Source: Pseudoalteromonas luteoviolacea NCIMB 1942 (GTDB lineage: Bacteria > Pseudomonadota > Gammaproteobacteria > Enterobacterales > Alteromonadaceae). Taken from it: 64,000 bases of DNA. Where the stretch lies: positions 19,004 to 83,003 of the forward strand of contig NZ_AUXT01000205.1 of assembly GCF_001625595.1 (NCBI RefSeq), in the 5' to 3' direction. Positions 7,933 to 16,351 of the stretch are shown in pieces. Position 1 is the first letter of the stretch. Each line of letters opens with the position of its first letter. A model generated the notes under the pieces. The model ran no database searches. It was not told the DNA's origin and saw only the letters and a list, made by a program, of their open reading frames with translations. The position numbers and the translations under genes are program-made.

Positions 7933-8376
7933 ATTTGAATGTACCTTATATTTGTATCCGTTAACAAAAAGCGGTATTTATTAACACCAATGTACCTAAT
8001 ATCTTTAAAAATACAACCCAATTAATTACAATATAGGTACAAATTTATTACAATCTGTACCTAACATCTTCTGCTAATAATTTAAATAGCACATTAATCA
8101 GCTGAATTATCGACTTATTATATTTCCAATTTGTAACAAACTAAGTCTTATTGAACTGCTACCAATAGAACAAATCAACCTTGATACCAATCACTAACCA
8201 AGTTATGTAGATTTTATATTCATTATCTGACCCTTTACTTGCTTAACAACTAGGCACTCACTTCTGATTAAGGTGCTCTATTCTTTTTGAGTGGACTGTG
8301 AGCGTATATTGGGATTTTCTCGGTCTACACACTTTAGTATTTGATAGATAACTTCATTTTGAATAAAGGAACCAGC
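7933..8376. other. intergenic region between divergent genes (small secreted protein / yghU)
   Basis: 444 bases, AT-rich, with no gene that I can support. It holds the promoters of both divergent neighbours and the three TGTACCTA elements at 7991-8070. The right part just before yghU contains the AAAGGA ribosome binding site at 8365-8370. Confidence 0.5.
7991..8070. repeat. three copies of a TGTACCTAAyATCTT element
   Basis: TGTACCTAATATCTT (7991-8005) and TGTACCTAACATCTT (8056-8070) differ at one of 15 positions. An inverted core, ATATAGGTACA, lies at 8031-8041. They sit 59-138 bp upstream of the start of the minus-strand secreted-protein gene, a position typical of activator or repressor sites. 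Confidence 0.5.
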
Positions 8377-9246
8377 ATGTCTAATCAACCCTATTCACCG
8401 GATAAAGTATGGCAATGGAAAGAGGGCAACGGCGGCAAATTTGCCAATATTAATCGACCGACATCAGGTTCTCGATTTGATCAGCCACTTCCTAAAGGAG
8501 AGCACTCTCTGCAACTCTATTCACTCGCAACACCAAATGGCATTAAAGTCACTATTTTATTAGAAGAGCTGTTAGAAGCTGGCATGTCGGAGGCCAATTA
8601 TGATGCATACACAATAGATATCATGGAGGGAGAACAATTTTCCAGTGGGTTTGCGCAAGTAAACCCTAACTCAAAGATCCCAGCTTTGATTGACGCCTCT
8701 CAAAATCCCCCCTTGCGCGTTTTTGAATCAGGCTCAATATTGCTCTATCTCGCAGAAAAGTTCGCGGCATTCTTGCCTAAAGATATTGCAGCAAAAACCG
8801 AGTGTTTAAACTGGCTGTTCTGGCAAATGGGCTCAGCCCCTATTTTGGGAGGTGGCTTTGGCCATTTTTACGCCTATGCTCCTGAAAAATTTGAATACCC
8901 TATCGATCGCTACACCATGGAAGTAAAACGCCAACTTGATGTGCTGAACAAACACCTTGCTAGCAATAAATTCCTGTGTGGAAATGACTACACCATTGCA
9001 GATATAGCCATTTGGCCCTGGTACGGCCAACTTGTTGACGGCAAGCTATACGATGCGGCAGAATTTTTGGATGTTAATAAGTACGCCAACGTACAAAGGT
9101 GGAGCAATGAAATTGCTGCCAGACCAGCTGTAAAACGCGGCTGTATAGTAAACAAAACATGGGGTGAGCCACATGAACAGCTCCACCAACGCCATCACAG
9201 TATTGATTTTGAGTTAAAAACACAAGACAAGCTATTCAAAGAATAA
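8377..9246 (+). CDS. yghU: YghU-type glutathione transferase / disulfide reductase
   Basis: A 289-aa cytoplasmic protein of the nu-class glutathione transferases, with E. coli YghU as type member (288 aa). These bind two glutathiones and have disulfide-bond reductase activity. The thioredoxin-like N-domain has LYSLATPNGIKVTILLEEL, VNPNSKIPALID and FESGSILLYLAEKF. The C-domain has NWLFWQMGSAPILGGGFGHF and YTIADIAIWPWYG. Similarity runs along the whole length. The ATG at 8377 is chosen because AAAGGA lies 6 nt upstream and the protein then starts like YghU (MSNQPYSPDKVW). A TTG at 8341 lacks support. It stands alone, with a hairpin after the stop. Confidence 0.95.
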   Translation: MSNQPYSPDKVWQWKEGNGGKFANINRPTSGSRFDQPLPKGEHSLQLYSLATPNGIKVTILLEELLEAGMSEANYDAYTIDIMEGEQFSSGFAQVNPNSKIPALIDASQNPPLRVFESGSILLYLAEKFAAFLPKDIAAKTECLNWLFWQMGSAPILGGGFGHFYAYAPEKFEYPIDRYTMEVKRQLDVLNKHLASNKFLCGNDYTIADIAIWPWYGQLVDGKLYDAAEFLDVNKYANVQRWSNEIAARPAVKRGCIVNKTWGEPHEQLHQRHHSIDFELKTQDKLFKE

Positions 9247-9263
9247 CTTCTACACTACTTAAG

Positions 9264-9288
9264 TAAGGGCCGATTGAACTGGCCCTTA
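9264..9288. terminator. hairpin between convergent yghU and VOC genes
   Basis: TAAGGGCC (9264-9271) and GGCCCTTA (9281-9288), a perfect 8-bp stem with a 9-nt loop, lie between two convergent stops. T-runs are short on both sides, so it may be a modest bidirectional terminator. Confidence 0.65.
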
Positions 9289-9293
9289 TTAAA

Positions 9294-9761
9294 CTATGTT
9301 TGCTTGGACATAAACTCACTCATACGCTCTTGCAATTCTAATTCGCTGAGATCTTCAATGTGTGTTCCAATCGTCCAGACATGACCAAATGGGTCTTCCA
9401 GAGTACCAGCTCTATCACCGTAAAACTGATTTTCAACTGCTCTCAGCTCCTTTGCGCCCATTGCCAAGGCCTGAGCGAATACCATGTCTACATCTTCCAC
9501 ATAATGCATCAAAGACACCGCTGTTCCGCCCAATTGTTTTGGCCCTTGAAAGTGCATATCTGGGCATTCATCACTGATCATTAAGTGCGAGTTACCGACC
9601 TTAATTTCCGCATGAGCAATACGCCCATTGGGCAAGTTCATCTGCATCACAAGTTGTGCATCAAATGCTTTTTGATAGAAGTTAATAGCGTCACTTGCGC
9701 CATCAACTATCAAATATGGCGTGAGAGAGTGATACCCCTCTGGAATCGCTTTTATACTCAT
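9294..9761 (-). CDS. VOC-family (glyoxalase/bleomycin-resistance fold) protein, PhnB-like
   Basis: A 155-aa single-chain protein with two beta-alpha-beta-beta-beta repeats of the vicinal oxygen chelate fold. Typical PhnB-like/YdcJ-type motifs are visible: LTPYLIVDGASDAINFYQKAF at the N-terminus, HAEIKVGNSHLMISDE in the middle, and DRAGTLEDPFGHVWTIGTH near the end. Many such proteins have no known substrate. It has no signal peptide, so it is cytoplasmic. It is convergent with yghU and has no operon partner. The call to the fold is strong and the function is open. Confidence 0.85.
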   Translation of the reverse strand: MSIKAIPEGYHSLTPYLIVDGASDAINFYQKAFDAQLVMQMNLPNGRIAHAEIKVGNSHLMISDECPDMHFQGPKQLGGTAVSLMHYVEDVDMVFAQALAMGAKELRAVENQFYGDRAGTLEDPFGHVWTIGTHIEDLSELELQERMSEFMSKQT

Positions 9762-9936
9762 AGTAAGTCCCTTAATTTATATGACTGTCACTAAAATTAG
9801 ACGATAAATACCAAAGTACAACCTTAAGCACGTTATCAAGCAAAAAGTAAACTTCTTAACAAGAATCTGGGTAGGTCTCTTTTCTTCCCTTTAAAAAGCG
9901 CTAAACTATGCGTTTTTATCATATCTAGGTAGCAAC

Positions 9937-10692
9937 ATGCAGCGTACAAAATTGGTCAATCAATTAACTGAATTACTTAAACCCTTCCAGATAAATGACT
10001 ATTGTCCAAATGGCCTGCAGGTTGAAGGCAAAGCCGAGATAAAAAAATTAGTCACCGGTGTGACAGCTAGCCAAGCTTTGATCGATGCTGCAATTGAAAA
10101 GCGCGCTGATGCTATATTGGTTCACCATGGTTATTTTTGGAAAGGTGAAGATCAAACCATTACAGGAATGAAACAGCGCAGAATTAAAAGTCTCCTTGCA
10201 CATGACATTAATCTACTCGCCTACCACTTGCCACTCGATGTCCACCCTGAACTCGGTAACAATGCGCAACTTGGTGAGTTACTCGACCTTATCGTGGAGC
10301 GCCCGCTTGAACCTTGGAATAAACATAGCGTCGCCGTAAAAGGAAAACTGAAAAAGCCAATGACAGTCGCAGAGTTTTCAGCGTTAATCGAACAGAAACT
10401 GGATAGAGTACCTTTGGTTAATCAAGCTGGTAACCACGAAATAAAGACGATAGCTTGGTGTACTGGTGGAGGCCAGAGTTTTATCGACCTAGCTGCAAGC
10501 CAAGGAATAGATGCTTATTTAACGGGTGAAGCGTCGGAGCAAACAATCCACAGCTCAGCTGAGCAAGGTATTCACTTTTTCGCGGCAGGGCATCACGCAA
10601 CAGAAAGGTATGGGGTTAAAGCGCTCGGTGAGTATCTAGCAGATAAATATGATTTGGACGTTGAATTTGTTGATATTCATAACCCAGTGTAA
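9937..10692 (+). CDS. ybgI: Nif3/YbgI dinuclear-metal hexameric protein
   Basis: A 251-aa Nif3-like protein (also annotated GTP cyclohydrolase 1 type 2 homolog). Metal-binding motifs visible: HHGYFWKGE near residue 65, HLPLDVHPELGNN near 100, and the C-terminal GHHATERYG near 217 supply His/Asp/Glu ligands for two metals. E. coli YbgI is of the same length and order. The biochemical role is still unsettled in the family. cmoM starts 5 nt after its stop, so the two are almost certainly one transcript. Confidence 0.94.
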   Translation: MQRTKLVNQLTELLKPFQINDYCPNGLQVEGKAEIKKLVTGVTASQALIDAAIEKRADAILVHHGYFWKGEDQTITGMKQRRIKSLLAHDINLLAYHLPLDVHPELGNNAQLGELLDLIVERPLEPWNKHSVAVKGKLKKPMTVAEFSALIEQKLDRVPLVNQAGNHEIKTIAWCTGGGQSFIDLAASQGIDAYLTGEASEQTIHSSAEQGIHFFAAGHHATERYGVKALGEYLADKYDLDVEFVDIHNPV

Positions 10693-10697
10693 AGAGT

Positions 10698-11507
10698 ATG
10701 CCAAAGAAAAAACAGCAACCGAAAAGCGTTACACCCCATGACCGTAATTTCTGTGATATCGCAAGTAAGTTTAAAAACAACATTTATGGCACAACCAAAG
10801 GTAAGATCCGTGAAGCTGTACTACAAAGGGATCTAAATGACATATTATCAAAGTTGAAACAATCAGCGCCGCTTCGAATACTCGATGTGGGTGGAGGGCA
10901 AGGCCAACTTGCTCTTTACCTCGCAAATAAGGGGCACCAAGTTACTTTGATAGATATCTCTGAGCAAATGCTAAATTTGGCTAAGGAGCGCTCGGTAGCC
11001 GCCAATGTGTCACATAGCATGACTTTTATACACGCGCAGTTACAAGCGATCCCTGAATTAAATATGGGGAAATTTGACCTTGTACTGTGTCACGCTGTAC
11101 TTGAATGGGTTGTTGATCAGCCTGAAGCGCTCGGCATTTTACGCGCCTCCTTAAAACCCGAGGGTATATTGTCGCTGATGTACTTCAATAAATCTGCACA
11201 AAGGTTGGCCAACATGGTTTACGGTAACTTTGACTATGTCGCGAGCGGACTTAAAGTGAAGCAAAAAGTCGGCTTGAGTCCTAACCAGCCACTTGAAAGC
11301 GAACACGTTGACCATTGGCTTCAAGAGTTGAATTTAAATCAGATTAGCAAAACTGGCGTAAGGTGTTTTCATGACTACCTTCGCGAATTGGACAAGGCTG
11401 AAAGCCAATTTGATGAACTATTGGCCATGGAACTGAAATATAACCAGACAGAACCCTACGCATCAATCGGTCGTTACACTCACCTTGTGCTCAACCACAA
11501 AAAATAA
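10698..11507 (+). CDS. cmoM: tRNA 5-carboxymethoxyuridine methyltransferase
   Basis: CmoM (formerly SmtA) methylates cmo5U at the tRNA wobble position 34 to mcmo5U using S-adenosylmethionine. At 269 aa, its features align with E. coli CmoM: DRNFCDIASKFKNNIYGTTKG at the N-terminus, SAM motif I ILDVGGGQGQLALYLA, motif FDLVLCHAVLEWV, then NFDYVASGL, TGVRCFHDYLRE and EPYASIGRYTHL. A short Lys-rich extension (PKKKQQPKS) precedes the conserved part. AAAGAG is the ribosome binding site, close to the ATG. It is in an operon with ybgI. It is convergent with the ToxR-like gene, with an inverted repeat between them. Confidence 0.95.
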   Translation: MPKKKQQPKSVTPHDRNFCDIASKFKNNIYGTTKGKIREAVLQRDLNDILSKLKQSAPLRILDVGGGQGQLALYLANKGHQVTLIDISEQMLNLAKERSVAANVSHSMTFIHAQLQAIPELNMGKFDLVLCHAVLEWVVDQPEALGILRASLKPEGILSLMYFNKSAQRLANMVYGNFDYVASGLKVKQKVGLSPNQPLESEHVDHWLQELNLNQISKTGVRCFHDYLRELDKAESQFDELLAMELKYNQTEPYASIGRYTHLVLNHKK

Positions 11508-11519
11508 AGGTATCTTTTG

Positions 11520-11570
11520 GAAAAATGGCCTTAACAGAATATACCCACCACAGTATAGCCGTTAAGGCCA
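11520..11570 (-). terminator. inverted repeat, probable terminator of the ToxR-like gene
   Basis: TGGCCTTAAC (11526-11535) and GTTAAGGCCA (11561-11570) are perfect 10-bp arms around a 25-nt loop. Read on the minus strand, the second arm is followed by TTTTTCC. It lies about 118 nt after the ToxR-like stop and just after the cmoM stop, so it could serve both. Confidence 0.5.
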
Positions 11571-11687
11571 AGACATGTGCTGAAAGAGAGCAGCAACCTC
11601 ACGTTGCCATAGGTGCACGAATATGTCTCTTGAATCCCTTTGATTTAAATTGAAAAGTAAATATATCAATAAGTTAAAAAGATATTT

Positions 11688-12557
11688 TTAAAGTATTTCA
11701 TTATGAAAATGCAGTAATACAAACTCATATAGGTCCACTTTTTTGGTAGCAACGCCTTGACCACCAGCCGCTTTGATCACACTGATTTGATTTTCAGACT
11801 GTACCCAAGTGTATACATAAAATGGGGTATCATCACCTCGTGAGCGCATCGCTCTGAGTAGTTTTAGTCCTGCGAGCGGTTCCCCCTGTCGACCCATATC
11901 TGAAATCACTACATTGTATTCATACATGCTCAGCAATAACAGGGCTTCTTGGGTAGAAGTAGTGTTGTAAACGCCAATTTTATGTTTTAGAAAATAGCCT
12001 TGCTCTTTTTTGTTATTTGTAGGGTTATCATCAACCCATAGGATTCGACCTATCGCATCAAGAGGCTCACTCGACTTGAACTCTTTGTCATTCAAATGCT
12101 CAAAGGAGTGATTGATAATCAGCCAGATACAAACAGAGCACATCAGGAGGGTAACACCAATCCAGAACTTCAGATGCGCCCCGTCTGAATGACGATCTGC
12201 GCTCAACAATTCTAAATTAAGCTGCGTTTCATCTCTGGGACTTTGCTGTAATACTTTTAATTCGGGGTTACATTTGTAGCCTTGGCCTCGCACTGTAACA
12301 ATAATATCTTGTTCTACACCAAGGCGCTGTAGCAAGCTGCGCGTATCTGAGACTAATCGAGGTAGTGACCAAGGGGATACCACAGAATCGGGCCAGAGAA
12401 ATGCAACTAACTCTTGCTGATTGCATACTTTAGGACGTGTATCTAATAAGTACAAAAGCAAATTAAACACGCGCTCCTCAAGCACGACTTTTTTATCTTC
12501 TACGTCTAGTGTTTGCGTCTTTGCATTTAACGTTACATTAGAAAATCGATACTCCAT
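11688..12557 (-). CDS. ToxR-like membrane-anchored winged-helix protein with C-terminal receiver-like domain
   Basis: A 289-aa protein in three parts. Residues 1-97 form an OmpR/ToxR-type winged-helix DNA-binding domain (LWPDSVVSPWSLPRLVSD, then IIVTVRGQGYKCN). Residues about 129-149 are one hydrophobic membrane helix (WIGVTLLMCSVCIWLII). Residues 170-289 resemble a response-regulator receiver, with the acidic pair Asp176-Asp177 in ILWVDDNP, a phosphoacceptor-like Asp220 in VVISDMGR, Thr250 and Lys272/273. Helix-turn-helix inside and one membrane span would put the receiver outside the cytoplasm, which is odd because phosphotransfer uses cytoplasmic kinases. I do not recognise a named gene. 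No kinase is adjacent. Confidence 0.8.
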   Translation of the reverse strand: MEYRFSNVTLNAKTQTLDVEDKKVVLEERVFNLLLYLLDTRPKVCNQQELVAFLWPDSVVSPWSLPRLVSDTRSLLQRLGVEQDIIVTVRGQGYKCNPELKVLQQSPRDETQLNLELLSADRHSDGAHLKFWIGVTLLMCSVCIWLIINHSFEHLNDKEFKSSEPLDAIGRILWVDDNPTNNKKEQGYFLKHKIGVYNTTSTQEALLLLSMYEYNVVISDMGRQGEPLAGLKLLRAMRSRGDDTPFYVYTWVQSENQISVIKAAGGQGVATKKVDLYEFVLLHFHNEIL

Positions 12558-12814
12558 TTCACAGCCATTTCCATTTAATTTACTAATAACTAAAAGAATT
12601 AATAGACTATACCAAACTCAGCAACAGAGCTACCCCTATCATTTAGTAATAATGTCTAATGGAAAGTGTTGGCGGACAGTACCTTATATGGAGTCTGCTA
12701 TAAGTGCGCCTGATTTTCATGGCGCTCACTGTACAGTAATACGCCCTAGGTGAATCTAAAATAACAAATCAAAGAAATTTATAACAACACGTTTTAGCCA
12801 ATTATCATGCCACA

Positions 12815-13396
12815 TCATTTGCATACATCGTTGAGTAATTGTCGAGCGATAGCAGAAATCACTTTTGGGTCCTTTTGCGCCTGAGAATAGGTTCTTAGTC
12901 CATATATTCCAACAATCAGGCTTTGCGCCCTTTGCTCTGCAGAACGCTCACCAATCAGTCCGCCTTCTCGCTCTATTTGACCAAATACTTCGCACATAAA
13001 ACGTTGCCAAAGTGTACATTGATTACTTAACACGCCCTGCGCTTCATCGTCCTGCTGCGCAATTTCGTTAATTGCTTTTTGACTCAAACATGCTTGCGTT
13101 GGATCACCACTGATACACTCAGATACGATACTATCTAAATAGGCTTGTAATCCGCTCTTAGCCCTACTTTGAGCTGCAAATATGTCTTTTAATTCCGCCG
13201 TTCGATCTTGATTATACTGCTCCAATGCGGCTAACAGCAGCCCTTTTTTATTTTCGAAAGCACAATAAATCGATCCTGGGTGTAGGTTTGTTGCCCTTTT
13301 AAGATCTTGCATACTGGTTTTGTTATAGCCTTTTTCCATAAAAGCATTCATTGCCGCTCTCAAAACTTGCTCACGATCAAATGCTGCGCTTCTCAT
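12815..13396 (-). CDS. TetR/AcrR-family repressor of the adjacent ene-reductase
   Basis: A 193-aa regulator. The N-terminal helix-turn-helix is at about residues 8-55 (DREQVLRAAMNAFMEKGYNKTSMQDL, then HPGSIYCAFENKKGLL, the classic TetR recognition helix). The C-terminal ligand domain is all-helical, with Cys in YCAF, ECIS, ACLS, QCTL and MCEVF that could sense electrophiles, as the E. coli NemR cysteines do (inference). It is divergent from the old-yellow-enzyme gene, and the 126-bp gap contains three palindromes that look like its operators. This regulator/ene-reductase pairing is common (nemR-nemA type). Confidence 0.88.
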   Translation of the reverse strand: MRSAAFDREQVLRAAMNAFMEKGYNKTSMQDLKRATNLHPGSIYCAFENKKGLLLAALEQYNQDRTAELKDIFAAQSRAKSGLQAYLDSIVSECISGDPTQACLSQKAINEIAQQDDEAQGVLSNQCTLWQRFMCEVFGQIEREGGLIGERSAEQRAQSLIVGIYGLRTYSQAQKDPKVISAIARQLLNDVCK

Positions 13397-13438
13397 ATCT
13401 CATCCAAATAGCTTGCTTGAAATTCATTTTAAACAATA

Positions 13439-13505
13439 TTGAACAAATGTTCAAAAAAGGGGTTGAATGATCGTTCAAATATGGATATCTTGAATGAACA
13501 TTCAA
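13439..13505. promoter_or_regulatory. three tandem palindromic operators, consensus TTGAAyrAwyrTTCAA
   Basis: Sites at 13439-13454, 13463-13478 and 13490-13505 each read TTGAA(C/T)-6 nt-TTCAA and are near-perfect 16-bp palindromes (7 of 8 base pairs each). Centre-to-centre spacings are 24 and 27 bp. They lie between the divergent TetR and ene-reductase starts, the last ending 17 nt before the ATG at 13523. A degenerate fourth copy may start at 13417. These are most simply the TetR protein's own operators. Confidence 0.75.
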
Positions 13506-13522
13506 AAAAGAGTTTAAATCCT

Positions 13523-14566
13523 ATGACAGAGAGATTATTTCAACCGTACCGCCTAAATAGCTTAATAACTTTGCAAAACAAATTATTAATGGCTCCATTA
13601 ACGCGCTGCATGGCAGACGACGACCTTGTGCCAACCGAAGACATGGCAAAGTACTACGCACGTCGAGCAGATTCTGGTCTTATCATTTCGGAGGCAACTA
13701 TCATTCGACCCGATGGTCAAGGGTACCCCAACACACCCGGACTGTTCAGCCCTGAGCAAATCGACGGTTGGAGAAAAGTAACAGACGCAGTGCATGAAAA
13801 GGGAGGGAAAATCTTTGCCCAACTATGGCATACAGGACGTGTTGCTCATCCTCACTTCTATAATGGCAGTGAAGTGCTTGCCCCCAGTGCTGAAACTTTA
13901 GAAGGTACAGTACCACGGATGCGAGCGCTCACTTACATCACTCCAACACCGGCATCACATGAGCAAATTCAACAGCTTGTTCTAGATTATACTCAAGCTG
14001 CTGCTAACGCGATAGAAGCAGGATTCGATGGTGTAGAGATCCATGGTGCGAATGGTTATCTTATCGACCAGTTTTTACATTACGACAGTAATAAACGTAC
14101 AGACCAATACGGCCAATCACCAGAGAATATGAGTCGTTTTGCGTTGGAGGTAGTAGATGCAATAGCTGCAAGAATTGGCAATGAAAGAACTGCGCTACGC
14201 ATCTCTCCGGGTGCCTACTTTAATATGGCACCAGACGCTAGAGATACAACTGTATTTGATTATTTGCTACCTGAGCTTGAAAAACGCCAGCTCGCGTATT
14301 TACATATTGGGATTTTTGATGATGAGATGCAGTTTGAACACTTGGGCGGGCGCGCCTCAGATTATGTTCGAACACACTATAACCAAACCCTTGTCGGCAA
14401 TGGTGGTTTCACGGCAAGCGCGGGTGACACCGCTATTGCAGAAAACCGCTTTGACCTTCTGGCAATTGGTCGTCCTTTTATTGCAAATCCAGACTACATC
14501 GCCAGAGTCAAAAGTAAGCAAGAACCAGTTCCTTACAATGAAGACATGCTTTCAACTCTATATTAA
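13523..14566 (+). CDS. old yellow enzyme family ene-reductase (NemA-like)
   Basis: A 347-aa FMN-dependent NAD(P)H:enone oxidoreductase reducing activated C=C bonds or nitro/electrophile compounds in the cytoplasm. It has a TIM barrel with MAPLTRCMADD near the start (FMN contact), AQLWHTGRVAH (substrate-pocket motif with His), the pair HGANGYLIDQFL with His-Asn ligands, SNKRTDQYG, and a C-terminal phosphate-binding region (GNGGFTA, then AIGRPFIANPD). The ATG at 13523 gives the family start MTERLFQPYRLNS. Longer in-frame starts would place coding sequence over the three operators. Regulated by the divergent TetR gene. Confidence 0.92.
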   Translation: MTERLFQPYRLNSLITLQNKLLMAPLTRCMADDDLVPTEDMAKYYARRADSGLIISEATIIRPDGQGYPNTPGLFSPEQIDGWRKVTDAVHEKGGKIFAQLWHTGRVAHPHFYNGSEVLAPSAETLEGTVPRMRALTYITPTPASHEQIQQLVLDYTQAAANAIEAGFDGVEIHGANGYLIDQFLHYDSNKRTDQYGQSPENMSRFALEVVDAIAARIGNERTALRISPGAYFNMAPDARDTTVFDYLLPELEKRQLAYLHIGIFDDEMQFEHLGGRASDYVRTHYNQTLVGNGGFTASAGDTAIAENRFDLLAIGRPFIANPDYIARVKSKQEPVPYNEDMLSTLY

Positions 14567-14604
14567 TACCTAAATAGTGATGTTCAACATGGTATATCCA
14601 ACGC

Positions 14605-14994
14605 TCAGTTGCTACGTATAAGTGGTAGCTGGGCTGATTTCCAAGCAAGAAAGTCACCTTCAAGGTGCTTTAGGTCAAAGCCTCTTTTATGCAAGATATC
14701 TTCAAATATGCGCGCCCTTCTACCTGAACGGCAATAGACAACAAGCGTATATGGCTTTAAGGTTTGAAGTAGCGCCATTTGCGCTTCTATTTGGTCATAA
14801 GGAATATTAATAGCCCCTTTAATGTGACCTGAAGCAAACTCTTCTGGCGTTCTCACATCAATAATCTTAAATGCTACGTCAGACATTTGATTAACAATGA
14901 GTTCGTTTGCAGAAATCGATGTTACATTTGCGCATGCTAAGTGTGAGATTGTAAACAATAAACCCACACAGAAAAGGTTGATGAGTGGTTGCAT
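14605..14994 (-). CDS. periplasmic single-domain rhodanese (PspE/GlpE-like)
   Basis: A 129-aa protein with a signal peptide (hydrophobic run, then HLACA, cleavage near residue 22) and one rhodanese domain. Motifs: IDVRTPEEFASGHIKGAINIP, then the active-site loop VVYCRSGRRAR with the catalytic Cys that carries persulfide. Similar to E. coli PspE-type sulfurtransferases exported to the periplasm. The physiological acceptor is unknown. Convergent with the ene-reductase gene (38 nt between stops). Confidence 0.9.
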   Translation of the reverse strand: MQPLINLFCVGLLFTISHLACANVTSISANELIVNQMSDVAFKIIDVRTPEEFASGHIKGAINIPYDQIEAQMALLQTLKPYTLVVYCRSGRRARIFEDILHKRGFDLKHLEGDFLAWKSAQLPLIRSN

Positions 14995-15508
14995 TTTAGA
15001 GATGTCTCAAAATTACTTTCTGTGAGCTTTACTTTAATTCAATTCAACTACACACGCAAAAGTTTCATATGAAAATTCACGTTATTAATCCACCAAAAAA
15101 AAACTAAACAACCTTTAATATTCAATAAGTTGAAAAAAAATCAAGATTTAAAGCCGAGTCTACTATCCATTAGTCTAATACCGGAATTACAAATAGAGTC
15201 TATTACTTATTGCACGCGCGTTAGAGCTTATAAACCATAGTCTAGTAATTCAGCTTAATTTGAATTTGAGTTTTTACTCTAAAGTACTAGACTATTTTTT
15301 AGCTAATGAGCGAATTAAACGCATAGTGCCTAAAGTACATACAAAATAATGATGTTTTGTCTTTTATATTAAACAAATTGGTTATTATTTCGTCATAAAA
15401 GGCATGAACAATAGCGTTAGTTACAACCCTACATGAGCACTATCTGCTCTGGTAATTTGTGGCTTAGTAGTCCAGTAGTTTTGCCACTACATGTTCGGAA
15501 AAGCACAT
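14995..15508. other. 514-bp intergenic region upstream of phaB
   Basis: AT-rich and without a supported protein gene. It contains the phaB promoter (not confidently placed) and a notable inverted repeat with a T-run at 15237-15300. Several short TAGTCTA-like repeats occur at about 15172, 15195, 15238 and 15288. A small RNA is possible but unproven. Confidence 0.35.
15237..15300 (+). terminator. terminator-like inverted repeat with no upstream gene on this strand
   Basis: ATAGTCTAGTA (15237-15247) and TACTAGACTAT (15285-15295) are perfect 11-bp arms, with a nested GAGT/ACTC stem in the loop. The second arm runs into a run of T (ends at 15300). No plus-strand gene lies upstream (the rhodanese is on the other strand), so this may end an unannotated intergenic transcript. 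Confidence 0.35.
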
Positions 15509-16258
15509 ATGGAAAATAAAAAAATAGCAGTTGTTACAGGCGCATTAGGCGGCATAGGTACAGCCATTGTTCAACAGTTTGTCGACCAAAACTACCTCGT
15601 AGTTGCCGTTGCAAGCACACGAAGAAATGAGTCAGATTTTGATAGATGGTGTAATGAATCTAATCTTAACCCAAATCTAGTTGAGCCGCTGTTTCTTGAC
15701 GTGACCAATGCGCAAGTTTGCCTGAATAGCATCGAGTCAATTATTGAAAAGCACGGCAAAATCGATGTACTTGTGAATAATGCAGGGATAACGCGTGACT
15801 CTTCTTTCAAGAAGATGAACGTTAAACAATGGCAAGAAGTCATAGATACCAACCTCAACTCCATGTTCAACATGACACAACCGCTGTTTGCACATATGTG
15901 TGCCAATAAATCAGGCCGCATCATTAATATCTCCAGTGTGAATGGCCAAAAAGGTCAATTTGGACAAGCGAATTATGCCGCAGCAAAAGCAGGCATGATT
16001 GGTTTTAGCAAGTCTTTAGCATACGAAGGCGCAAAGGCAGGAGTAACCGTCAACGTGGTTGCGCCTGGATATACCGAAACCCCGATGGTTGCAAAGATGC
16101 GTGAAGACGTGCTGGAAAGCATTAAAGCACAAGTTCCGATGCAAAGGCTTGCAACGCCTTTGGAAGTTGCTCAGACAGTAACTTTCCTTGCATCAGAAGG
16201 TGCGGCATATATTACAGGTGAAACGTTAGCCTTAAATGGCGGTCTGTATATGAATTAG
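15509..16258 (+). CDS. phaB: acetoacetyl-CoA reductase (SDR)
   Basis: PhaB reduces acetoacetyl-CoA to (R)-3-hydroxybutyryl-CoA with NADPH, the second step of polyhydroxybutyrate synthesis. At 249 aa, the SDR Rossmann motif TGALGGIGTA is at the N-terminus, NNAG follows, the catalytic Ser is in INISSVNGQ, and YAAAK carries the Tyr and Lys. The stretch VNGQKGQFGQANY is typical of PhaB rather than FabG. The ATG at 15509 is preferred over 15491 because GGAA lies 9 nt upstream and the protein then begins like known PhaB. It is followed by phaP and phaC on the same strand. Confidence 0.92.
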   Translation: MENKKIAVVTGALGGIGTAIVQQFVDQNYLVVAVASTRRNESDFDRWCNESNLNPNLVEPLFLDVTNAQVCLNSIESIIEKHGKIDVLVNNAGITRDSSFKKMNVKQWQEVIDTNLNSMFNMTQPLFAHMCANKSGRIINISSVNGQKGQFGQANYAAAKAGMIGFSKSLAYEGAKAGVTVNVVAPGYTETPMVAKMREDVLESIKAQVPMQRLATPLEVAQTVTFLASEGAAYITGETLALNGGLYMN

Positions 16259-16351
16259 TAATCACAGTGACTCCATTTAGAAAAGCGCGCTTTTCTGTAG
16301 TAGGTGGAAATTGCATTTTTTAACGGAATAACTCTCAATAGGAAGCAAGCC

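Noticed and set aside
12421..12814. A plus-strand gene opposite the ToxR-like gene start and in the following gap
   Set aside because: The frame at 12421-12753 has no protein-like composition or ribosome binding site and overlaps the well-supported minus-strand gene. The rest of the gap shows no gene.
13439..13505. A CRISPR array from the three TTGAA...TTCAA repeats
   Set aside because: Repeats are 16-bp imperfect palindromes 24-27 bp apart, not near-identical 23-47 bp repeats with spacers; no cas genes.
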